NCBI RefSeq assembly: GCF_963576545.1
Contig: NC_083639.1
Coordinates: 24,336,118-24,400,117 of the forward strand
Direction of reading: 5' to 3'
Origin: Limanda limanda
Taxonomy: Eukaryota > Chordata > Actinopteri > Pleuronectiformes > Pleuronectidae
Length of the DNA: 64,000 nucleotides
Positions 12,429 through 22,017 of the stretch are shown piece by piece. Positions within the stretch are counted from its first letter, which is position 1; each line of letters opens with the position of its first letter. Both the position numbers and the translations under genes were made by a program. Under the pieces are notes generated by a model. That model searched no databases. It was given only the letters and a program-made list of their open reading frames with translations, and was not told the origin of the DNA.

Positions 12429-12504
12429 ATTAATATAGGTGTTATTGAAAAGGGCAGGTTTGAAGGAAAGATCAAAATGATGCAGCCTACCAAAAGTTGC
12501 TCCT

Positions 12505-12981
12505 CAGTGTTCCTGCAGGCAAGTGTGTGCAGCTCATTAATATACTAGTGAAATTGAAGATGTTTTTGCTGGAGTCTTGCATTACATCTTTTTCGAAGCA
12601 CAATTTGTAGCCAGTCATTTGTTGTCAGTTGGGGTTTGTTTTTAATCACCACTGTGATATTGCTAGCGGCTGTAGCTATGTCCATCGCTATGTACTTCAG
12701 GAGCAATTTTCCAACAACAGACAATATGGAGCAAAGAAGTGGCCAATTTGAAGACACTAACAAGTGAGCATAACAAGCTATTTGCAGTCATCTTTGCTGA
12801 GCTGAATGAGTGGCCGGCGCTCTGCCTTCTCCTTGACTCCTGCCTGACAAACTGAAAAGGGGAAGCATTCCCCAGGGACAATTAGCACCCTGCAGATTGA
12901 GTCCTCATTGTAACAGTGTATCCTTTACAGCACCACGGACAGCTCCACAGTGTTCCTGCAGGCAAGTGCGAGCAGTTCATT
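12505..12981. repeat. Local direct duplication of about 34 bp
   Basis: A 21-base identical segment beginning CAGTGTTCCTGCAGGCAAGT occurs at 12505 and 12948, each followed by a similar GCAGYTCATTA. Copies are 443 bp apart in the same orientation, inside intron 13. Origin unknown; could be part of an unrecognised dispersed repeat. Confidence 0.7.
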
Positions 12982-13084
12982 AGAGAGATGACTGGCCTAC
13001 AGCAACCAGCAGCATCAAGACCTGACTATTATCTTCAGTTAGACACTGTTGTCTCTGCTCTTTCTTGCACACGCATACACGCAT

Positions 13085-13115
13085 ACACACAGACACACAG
13101 ACACACAGACACACA

Positions 13116-13180
<65 letters not shown>
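13085..13180. repeat. AC microsatellite with ACACAG flank
   Basis: Starts with ACACAG-type hexanucleotide units, then 32 perfect AC units. Generates spurious TH/CV-repeat ORFs on both strands. Confidence 0.96.
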
Positions 13181-13185
<5 letters not shown>

Positions 13186-13383
13186 CCTACACAAGCCAAA
13201 AGTAGACGTCTCATATTGACAGGAATGTTTTCATAGACATTTGAGGGATGTTTCAGGGAGACTGGTGTATGCAGTCAACAGCAGTTTTATACCTTCCTTA
13301 CAATTGTTCTCAGTTTTGGTTTTTGATTATAAAATAGAGCTGAGTGATTAAAATTTCATAAACACTGATGAAGACTTATTAAT

Positions 13384-13520
13384 TTAAGATTAAGATTAAG
13401 ATACATTTTATTATCCCACACACATGCAAAGACATGCACAGGCACACTCGTGCAAGGGGAAATTGAACCTCTGCTTTTAACCCATCTGGGGTTGCTGCTT
13501 CCCATCCTGTCTAGTAGCAG
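13384..13520 (-). mobile_element. SINE family 1, 3' part only, reverse
   Basis: Plus strand reads AAGATACATTTTATTATCCC, then CACACTCGTGCAAGGGGAAA and CTCTGCTTTTAACCCATCTG, matching the 3' region of 49525-49815. The middle is deleted (joined to ATCCTGTCTAGTAGCAG) and the tRNA-like head is absent. Confidence 0.72.
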
Positions 13521-13843
13521 TGCAAAAGCAAGAGACATCCCGGAAACAAAGCTACTTCTAATCATTCATAGTCATGATGTTCATAATAATGTCTGGAATG
13601 AATGCATAACGGTTCTAGAATCAGAGTAGGTACAGCAGAATGCACATAATGTATACAAATGCAGATTGGTTGCAAACAATGTAAAATGGTTGACAATGTT
13701 TTATCACCATCAAGTATGCATCTAAAGCCGTCAGTCAGGCCTGTAGACCCCCAGGATCCTTCCTCACTTATTATAATCAACTGCAGCTATACTTCAGTCT
13801 CCTCACTGACTTGTATGTTAGGTATCAATAGCTCGTCACTCAC

Positions 13844-14005
13844 AGTCCATCCTCAGGAAGTCGTTGAGCAGTTGGAAGAGGGGGAAGCTGTCCCAGCTGT
13901 CCGGCGGCTGGACTTCAAGAGCTGCGTCCATGTCGGCTGAGTAGAGACACAGGAAGGTCTCAGCATGCTCCACCATCAGATCTGACCACCAGGCAAAGGC
14001 CTTCA
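13844..14005 (-). CDS. cadps: cadps exon 13: MUN/MHD1 region
   Basis: 162 nt: two bases TG, then 53 codons [53 protein letters not shown], then one base of Tyr. [16 protein letters not shown] and [16 protein letters not shown] are diagnostic MHD1 sequences of CAPS. The exon needs one base from the preceding exon, yet exon 12 ends in phase 0. Residues just before AFAWW read V-K here, against G-E in mammals. Acceptor tctgag, donor gtgagtg. Confidence 0.94.
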
Positions 14006-16490
14006 CTCAGAGGAAGGTAAAGACAGAGAAAAGAAGCCGAAATACAGGGATAGGAGGGAAATCAAGAGATTGAGAGGGAAAGCAATAAGTATATAATAAT
14101 AAATACGACAGAAAGGACATATATGTGCTCCCCAATGGGAAAAAATGTACTATTCACAGTTTAAATCTCATTTAGTATAAACACATTGGTTGTTAACCCC
14201 ACTGATGCATTGCAACAGTTCGTGGTTTTCTCTCACATTTCACCATATGAGATCAAGAAGTTGCCTCAATGACTTCACTGCACGATCTCCAGGGCAGGAT
14301 TATTCACAACTTGAAGCAGAAAGAACTGAGCTTGGGCACGGAAGAATCACACACTTTTCTATTGGCCCACAGAGGAAACAGCAGCAGCTCCTCAGCAGCC
14401 GTGGCAGGGAGCTACTTAAACACTCACCCGCTGCTCCTTCAGTGAGTCAATCAGAAAAAAGGAGCCAGCGAGCTGTGGCGTGCTCATCTCCCCATCCAAC
14501 AGACACAGTGAAGTGACTGTGCAGGGACCGGTCTACTCTCATGCACATCCGAAACACTCGCTTCTCTCCATGCACCCCCACTCTTGCCAGGCCTCTTAAG
14601 AGGGACCCCCGAGGATCTATGGTGTTTGCTCATTCACATCAAGCTGTCAACGCTGTAATGTGAATATACCCATGGGCTTACGTGGTTGTAGGTGTGTGTG
14701 TGTGGGGGGGGAGGTTGGGGGGGGTCATGCACTTGCCATGGGAGTTCTGTTCTTGGTGTTGGGTAGTTTGGCATGAAGGCGCATCCAGTCAGTGTCCCTC
14801 ATGTAATCATCATTTATAACTATCAGGCTGTTGCACTAGTGTTTTTGTAGAAAATGAGGTGAAAATTGGTGATTACATGAGAGGCACAAATTGGGACCAG
14901 AATTACCAGAATTAGAGCCAAATAAGTACAAATTAATAGAGGCTGTTTGCATTGAATTGTGATAACCTTTAGATTTGAATGTGTCTACGTTATGAACTGA
15001 CAATAAATCAATAAACAAATAAAATCATTGGAATCAACACCAACATTTTCCAGAGTTGGAGTTAGACTAGTTTACAGATGTGCTCACAAAGGCTTTTTTT
15101 GATTTTTCCGCAGCATAGCATGATTCACTGAATTGCATGGGTTGTGATAATGTGATCTCTGAGCATGCCTCACATTCTCTCCAGTGTGACTGCTGAAAGA
15201 TCCAATGTAGATGGAAAGGAATGGTTAATTTAAGGGGAGGACAGGTGACATAACATCTTCATTAAGTTTTCTTACTGAACTGCAATAAATGGCATATGGC
15301 TAAACACTGGAATCAGGTTAGCATATTTAGGGATGGTTTGGGGTAGACTCTTAGAAAGCAACGTACAGAGTTGTACTGTTTGAGCCAAGAAGTTCCACAA
15401 TAAGAACCAAAAGTCAGAACTCTGGACCCTGTTTTCTCGGAGCATAAGTTAATGGGTCCAACAAACACATTGTGTCTAAGTGCTTGTCTGTGTTCCTCAT
15501 CAGCAAAGGCAAAACTGTTGCTAGCTTAGCGGCTAACAAGCACTGCCACAAGCACTTCATTACCAGTGATCACAAGCTGAACAGGGTTTTAGGTCATTGT
15601 TGAGAAGGGAAACATTACTGATCCTTTGCAACAATAGCCGTGTTATAGAGTGCATGCACAGGACTTACAGTAAGGGAAGGGTGGGAGATGGGGCACATGG
15701 CACTGAGAATTTCACATACCTCTTTTCCCTGTTCAAGCATTTCCCCGCAAACCAAATAAGTCAGTGAAATAAAAAGCAGAGAGGGAGTCAATTTTGTTTT
15801 GTTTAAATAGCAAAGTGACAAAAATGTGATTTACAGTAATGTATGTTCATTACACAGCATTTACAGCAAAAGCACAAAAGATCTTTAAATGCTTTCTTCA
15901 TGTGTGCACCTCATTTAATTCATCATCTGAAACGAATCCCGAGATCCACTACTATTTTAATGATTGTAGAAACTGAACTGAATCAATGGTTAACATATGC
16001 TATGAGAACGAATGAGATTTCTGAAGTCAGCCAATGCCCAATACATTAACCAAACTCTGTGACTGATGAAACTGATGTGGTGAAATTCTCCCTGCTGCCA
16101 GTGTAGGCTACTCTTCACTAAATCTGGCATTTCTACAAAACAAAACAAAAATGTGTAGCATTATGCTCACATTCCAGTGCAAGGGTTATAGAATCATACT
16201 TGATTTAAATATGTTTTGTAATTTTAATTTGAGAAAACCATTTGCTCCCACCGAGACTTGCAATCTTCTTTCTCGCGAGGACTTCATTTGGACTTAAATG
16301 GGAGTACACTGTCAGCAGAACGACTTATCTTTCAGGCCATTGTAGGTGTGTCTGGACAGGTTACACAGACTGTTACTAATATCACACTACACTACACTAT
16401 GGACCAATGACATGTGTCTACGAGACACTAACAGGTGCTAAACTGGTAACATACAGTGGATACAAAAATCCACACAATATGGCACTCATA

Positions 16491-16767
16491 AGCGGCGGCT
16501 GTGGCTTAGGGGGAAAGGCTGTGTAACTCTAACCACAAATCGGCGATGCAAACCCAGATTCCCTCATTCTGAAGTGTCCTTGGGCAAGATACTGAACCCC
16601 AAATGTTCCTTTTTTATAGAGAAAATGCTGCACATAAAACATAAAAACACTGTATGGATGTGTGTGTGAATGGGTGAATGGCAAAACATGTACTGTAAAG
16701 TGCTTTAAGTAGTCATCAAGACTAGAAGAGCACTATATATATATACAGACAATTTACCATTAAATGC
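16491..16767 (+). repeat. SINE-like repeat family 2, near full length
   Basis: AGCGGCGGCTGTGGCTTAGG (A-box-like), GAAGTGTCCTTGGGCAAGAT, ACTGAACCCCAAATGTTCC, GAATGGGTGAATGGC, ACTGTAAAGTGCTTTAAGTA, AGACTAGAAGAGCACTATAT and AATTTACCATTA. Same layout as 29441-29714 on the other strand. Common teleost repeat with a tRNA-like head; not a functional tRNA. Confidence 0.75.
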
Positions 16768-17334
16768 ATTTCTAATAAAAGTGACATTTTATGTAGTTTG
16801 AAACATCACTGGTTGTTGTCTCATTGTTTACAAAAAAGAGTCAATAAAAGATAATCATAATGTCGTGACATATATAATATATTATTTCAGAGAGTCATTG
16901 GAATATTTGACCAGAACTCGATTATCTTGTTATGATGTTCAAAAAGGTGAATCCGATATCTAAGGTGATATAACAGAGATTATTAGAATATAGACTTGAA
17001 ATGCTATAGTCAAAACATAAATTTTTAATGACTCAGTATTTGCAGTGCATATGTTTATGCAGTCCTGTTCAGTACTCTAACACACCCCCCCTTCTGTTAA
17101 GCTGACAGAAAACCAAAAATATACACTCATTTTGTATTGTATGCCTGTGAAAATTACATTGCTGGAAATTTCCTAACAGTGTTACTAAACTGCTCACTTG
17201 TTTAATCTCAGGAAAATGCCTTTATTGAATGTGTTTATTGTATTTAATGTTGTTACTTATGCCTGATTTGATGCAGCAGCACCAATAATCTGAAAAAAAT
17301 TTCTCCCATGGGAGACAATAAAGGAACCTTTGCC

Positions 17335-17830
17335 TTAAAGGTGACATATTATGAAAATTCCACTTTTGTAGTGCTTCTACACGTTAATTTGGTTATCTGG
17401 CATGTCTACCGTCCCAAAAACTCTGGAAAAAAACAACTCCCGAGATTTTTTGTGGTTCCTCTCTGTCAGAAACGATACTCTAGAGTGCGTCCAATGGGAT
17501 TATGACCACAATACACATCATAGACACACCATACCCATGTAGGGAGTCTCGCTACATGGCCTTGAACCACCATCGCCATCATCACCACCGGAGTGACCCT
17601 CCACCCTCCTCAGATTGACCTGTTTTGGGTGGGGGTGTCACCGGTGAGATGATGGTGACCCCTCACCCAAAACAGGTCAATCTGAGGAGGGCTGTTTTAG
17701 ACAGGGTAAAAAGGCTGCTGTTTTAAATGATCCTTGTAGTATTTTGACCAAAATATGTTTCAGACATTTCATTAAGACCCCAATGAACCATATCAACTGC
17801 GGTAAAATGGGCATAATATGTCACCTTTAA
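17335..17830. mobile_element. TTAA-flanked MITE with 19-bp TIR and internal hairpin
   Basis: The ends TTAAAGGTGACATATTATG and CATAATATGTCACCTTTAA are perfect inverted repeats including the TTAA, the typical target of piggyBac-like elements. In the middle, 17605-17642 and 17654-17690 form a near-perfect inverted repeat (about 37 paired positions, 11-nt loop). No transposase ORF. A deleted copy lies at 3034-3156. TIR and hairpin are seen; piggyBac relation is inference from TTAA. Confidence 0.85.
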
Positions 17831-18067
17831 GTCACTTGAGAAACTGAACCCTATTTGATAAGACACTTTTCTTGATCGTATGATGATGGAATGAAGATTT
17901 TTCTCAATATGGTATGCTCGTGTGAAAGCTGACGGATCTCAGTGATGACCCCAGCTGCTTTCAATAGCCCCACTTTCTCTCATTACCAGCCCATACTGCC
18001 CTACAGTGAGTGTGTGTGAGAGAGAAAGAGAGAGCAGATGCATACACGTATATGCAGGCACACGTAC

Positions 18068-18174
18068 CTCAGCATGGTGTTCCTCGTTTTGCTGAAGGAC
18101 CTCAATCACCAGCTCGGCCAGGCGGATGGTGTCCTCCAGCTTTTTGGCAGGAGTGACTAAACGCCCTACATTCT
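18068..18174 (-). CDS. cadps: cadps exon 12: MUN/MHD region
   Basis: 107 nt: two bases complete Gln (with exon 11) or Glu (with exon 10), then 35 codons [35 protein letters not shown]. Ends phase 0 at gtacgtg if the usual donor is used. It encodes amphipathic helices at the start of the MUN/MHD1 part that binds SNAREs. A second GT four bases on (GTAC^gtgtgc) would change phase. Its end phase does not match the start of exon 13. Confidence 0.95.
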
Positions 18175-18538
18175 CTGGAGCACAAATGTCAGAGGTTAGT
18201 GTTTGTAGCCATCAAGTTCGATCAGTAACTCTTCTTCCTTAAACTGACACTGTATGCATGCAACCTTAATTTTATATGAACAGACTTTGTAAGATTTTTG
18301 AAAAAATAAATCTTTTGTTTTTAGTGCAGTATTTGATAGGCTACTCAGGTAAAAAACATTCATGCTATTCTGCTTACTCCCAAACACAGGAGCTAAATGA
18401 TTAAGTCACTCACAAATTTTGGATATAGTTGCTGCCTCAAAAGTGATCCTTAGTCCAGTTTATAGCCTGAGCCTAAATCACTGGGACAATCTCATGGTCA
18501 TATTCAAATTACACGAATGAAATATCAACTTATGTAAT

Positions 18539-18680
18539 TAGGGCTGGGTATCAGAGATGAGTAACTTTTAGTCTTAGTTTTTTGGGTTGTTTTAAATAAT
18601 TTTCTTAATTGCCCGCTATTTTTCCTTGAAGCCACATCCAGCTGCTACATTTAACACATTGCTTGTTCTACCCAGCCCTA
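18539..18680. mobile_element. Small TIR element (142 bp MITE)
   Basis: Perfect 12-bp terminal inverted repeats TAGGGCTGGGTA / TACCCAGCCCTA. The flanking 8-mers (TATGTAAT and GTTATACT) do not form a clear TSD, so the family (hAT-like TIR form) is uncertain. No ORF. Confidence 0.6.
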
Positions 18681-19617
18681 GTTATACTGTTATACCAGCT
18701 CTATTACATATTTTATGTAAACACTATTCCCATGAGTGCCAAAGTTGGGTGGCAGGAAATAGTGATCCTCTGTGGTATGTAGCAAATGAATCATGTGCCA
18801 ACAGCAATGATGTCATCCAGAGAGAAAGTGGCTATAATGATGAGGGATGTAAACAGCATGTACATTGAACACTCATCATGCAATGATGTGGTGGGTATGT
18901 TGTGCTGATTTCCTCAGAATCTGACCTTAAGGGTTGTGAGGCTGAATCTCATTGTGTTTGTATAATGAGGAAATGTAGAGGGCGTTTCATGTAAATTTGA
19001 CTTCAGCACCATGCCTGTTCCAAGAGAGGACCAACGTTATACCATGGCGAGATAGTGCACCTGACTTCGATCCCTTGACAGATGCCTGCTGGCAGTGACT
19101 AAACATGGGTGCTTTTTAATTTAGCCCAGCTTTATTTTTGGCCATGGTATAAGCATGATAATGCACCCCAAGGCTATCTGATATAGAAGCTAATGGATTC
19201 TGCATAAGAAAAACAGTGATATTAAGCAGAGTGGTTCCATTTCATCCATTGTCTTCAAGTATCAGGACACCAAATTCTGCATTATCACTTACAATAGAGC
19301 AGCAGAAACATTTGCAGGTAAGCTTTAAATGGTGAGGGTCTAAAGGGAAAAGATTGGAAAGGTTGGTGTGGTTAATATTGATATCAATACTTCACATTTA
19401 GTGTGACCCTCCAAGGATACTATCAAAACTGAAATTGCCCTTTATAAGAAAAAGGTCACAACTCCTGCTTAAACTTTAGAATTGTTATTCTCCTCTCTGA
19501 GACATGCTGTTTTTAAGATCTTAAGAGGCTTAATTAAGAGCCTCATTTTCCAAACATCATGCTGTTTCTTTTATCTGCTTGTCTGTGTGTTGTTCTCTCT
19601 TGTACAACAGTATAACT

Positions 19618-19619
<2 letters not shown>

Positions 19620-19701
<82 letters not shown>

Positions 19702-19708
19702 CGTGTGT
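19620..19708. repeat. Long GT microsatellite
   Basis: About 38 perfect GT units followed by GCGTGCGTGTGT. Potential Z-DNA-forming and highly length-variable. Confidence 0.96.
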
Positions 19709-21885
19709 CATGCTCATTCTGTTGGATACTTAAGAACACAACCACTTGAATTGGCCATGTCAGTCATGACTGTGTTCAGTTCACCTACTAGCAGAGCTCT
19801 TTTGGCCCATTGAGGTTGTGTACAGCTCAGCAGGATGATGGGAGATTGTCTGGTTGAGATTAAGTCAAGCTAGCACGGCTGAGAGCTTTTACAGAATGGA
19901 ACTTTATACTGGTTCAAAGGGGTATTGTCAAGTAATTCGTTGTATAAACTTTTACTTTGTATAGCAGACTACAGTTTTTCAGATATAATTATAAATTACA
20001 TCTATGATTATTATGATTTTAAATTGATAGAGCTTCATTATTATCAAGTTTCTCTCTGTGCTATATAAAGGTATCTGAACTTGCTTGAGGATCTTGAAGA
20101 CAGAATCTTTTTTTCAGATAAGAAGTGAAACATTACCCCGTTGCCTTCTTATAGCTCTTTCTTGTTTTTTACTTTAGTCTTTATTGTTTTTATACAAATA
20201 CATTGTCTCGCACTATAATAATTCAAAATTCAGGTGCCCTGTGTTTTAAGATAGACTTAAAAATTGTAAACATATCTTTTAACTTTGGGCTATTTGTAAG
20301 GGTTACAGCAAAAGCTGTGGTATTGATTGTGATGATAAACACTACACTAGAGGATTTGCCGTTTAGTGACACAGCAATAGCATTAAATCAAAAAAATGAT
20401 ATTAATACTGGGCCAGCCACATCAACCTGACCATGAAGAGAGAAATTGGTAAGAATTTGAACTCTGATTATTTAGATTGTTCCTAAAAATGCTCAACATC
20501 GTTTATCTAAATTCTGTGCCCTTATCCAAGAAAATGCTTTAAATACCAGTCATTCTAACATTTTAATTCCATGCTTGCACTTTGCCTCTGTTAATTAATG
20601 TATCTGCTGAAGTTGTTTTCACTGGTAACATGTAAACAAATAAATTGCTGCATTTTTAAGTCAGCGAATCATTCATGCACTTCTGTCAAATTTTGTCCAT
20701 GTTAAAATACTTAAGCTTATTACAGACAATATGCGGTTGAGTCAAATTTTTACAACTATATTTTTTTCCTATTTTGCACCTACTTTATAGACTTTGTTTT
20801 TATTATTATTCGTCCCATTCCTGCAAAACCCTCTCAGTGTCAATAAAGGTTTTATCTCAATTGAGATTCAGAGTAATGAAAAACACCACATGGGGGAGGG
20901 GGGCACTTATGCTGTCACAACATTCCTGACACATGTCCTGTAGAGTTTCTCTGCCTTTGCTGACCAATGCAACAGGAACATTGTGACAGGGTTTATGGTG
21001 GTATGATATAAAGTAGACTGGATGTGTTCCTGTCAGGAACAGCAGAGGTTAGGCATACAGCACAACGTCACCTGGATCCTTCCGTTTTTTCTGAGATTTA
21101 TCCACTAAGTAAGGAAGTTCAATTTAGAGAAAAACTGAATGGGTTGCAGGGATGGACAGAAGGTAAAGAGAGAGAAGGGGAAGAGTCAGGTAGAGGGTGT
21201 AAGAGAAGAGATCATTCAGTAGTCAAACCAGAGGAAATAGAAAAAAGGTGTCAGAAAAAGAGGTAAAGTTAAGTTGACATTTAAGTATCAATCCATTTGT
21301 CTTATGACAGCAGTCTCTAAACCAGAGAGTACTTCCTCATTTTGTAATATAGGAAGAATATATCAGAAGAACAAACAAAAAAAGAAAAACACAAAGAATC
21401 TCCAATAAAACTCAAATCTAATATGGGGAAAAAACATAAATATCTGTTACAATTATACATCAATACCAACACGAAAATCTGCTGTCATTCAAAAACAGAG
21501 GCATGTTCACGATGGAAATGTGTTATTTACAACAATGTTTCACTCAAACCTCAGAGAACTGACTTAAATACCTTTTAAATAAATACAGGATGTGGGTGCT
21601 CCGATTGAATGTATCATGCCCATAAACACGTCGGAGTATTTACACACAAGCAAAGTAAAAATGCATTCAAGTCACAGACAGAAAAAGAAAATTTTTGGCA
21701 AGACATACAAGAAACTCACAGAAAGATCAGAGTATGTTTTGCTTTTGAAACATATTAAGAAACAGCTTGACTTTTAGACCTAAACAACAGGTACAAACCT
21801 AAAAACACACCAATGCCAGGCAGAAATGAGAGGTTGCTTGTTGTGGTTAGATGTGCTGGTTTTGGGAGAAAAATCAAAGTGCAGA

Positions 21886-21918
21886 GGTGGGGTGGGGTGG
21901 GGGGGGGGGGGGTGGGTG
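21886..21918 (+). repeat. G-rich tract (G13 run plus GGGTGGGTGG) beside cassette exon 11
   Basis: GGTGGGGTGGGG followed by 13 consecutive G and TGGGTGG on the plus strand, about 30 nt beyond the exon 11 donor. Could form a G-quadruplex in the non-template (plus) DNA strand; the transcript carries the C-rich complement. Confidence 0.85.
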
Positions 21919-21948
21919 GTAAGGCTGGGGAATGAGGAAGGTACTCAC

Positions 21949-22017
21949 GAATGGTTAAATCCATCACTTGAGACGCCAAGCAGAAGACAGGGTGCTCATA
22001 CATCTCTCTCTTTTTCC
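21949..22017 (-). CDS. cadps: cadps exon 11: 69-nt cassette exon (GKKREMYEHPVFCLASQ...)
   Basis: 69 nt = 23 codons, starting and ending in phase 1, so inclusion or skipping keeps frame. It encodes (G)KKREMYEHPVFCLASQVMD-LTI plus one base. This insert is present in CAPS2 and in some CAPS1 splice forms. Acceptor ttctctatag, donor gtgagtacc. Directly downstream on the coding strand is a long C-rich tract (plus-strand G run 21886-21918), a candidate splicing-control or quadruplex-forming region. The sequence itself has no stop or frameshift. Confidence 0.93.

Larger units (their letters stand above)
9422..13843 (-). other. Intron 13 (4.4 kb)
   Basis: Contains SINE family 1 (9571-9890), a hAT element (11744-12428), an AC microsatellite (13085-13180), a truncated reverse SINE (13384-13520), and a small duplicated segment (12505-12538 / 12948-12981). 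Nothing recognised in 9900-11730. Confidence 0.75.
14006..18067 (-). other. Intron 12 (4.1 kb), may hide a micro-exon
   Basis: Contains a SINE-like repeat (16491-16767) and a TTAA MITE with a hairpin (17335-17830). Frame arithmetic suggests an undetected short exon here; mammalian CAPS1 has a PHVDKG-type insert at this position. I scanned by eye and found no convincing match. One small block near 15718-15726 (tgaacag^GGAAAAGAG^gtatgtg) looks like a 9-nt exon but does not repair the phase. Confidence 0.65.
18175..21948 (-). other. Intron 11 (3.8 kb)
   Basis: Contains a 142-bp MITE (18539-18680), a GT microsatellite (19620-19708) and the G-rich tract beside exon 11. Remaining sequence AT-rich, not recognised. 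Confidence 0.7.

Noticed and set aside
12916..13236. 106-codon ORF rich in Thr-His (plus) and Cys-Val (minus) repeats
   Set aside because: It is the AC microsatellite read in frame; not a protein. The same applies to 19482-19813.
13844..13940. Plus-strand ORF 13659-13940 overlapping exon 13
   Set aside because: Shadow of the minus-strand coding exon.
15718..15726. 9-nt micro-exon GGAAAAGAG in intron 12
   Set aside because: It has good flanking AG and GT, but 9 nt does not correct the phase between exons 12 and 13.
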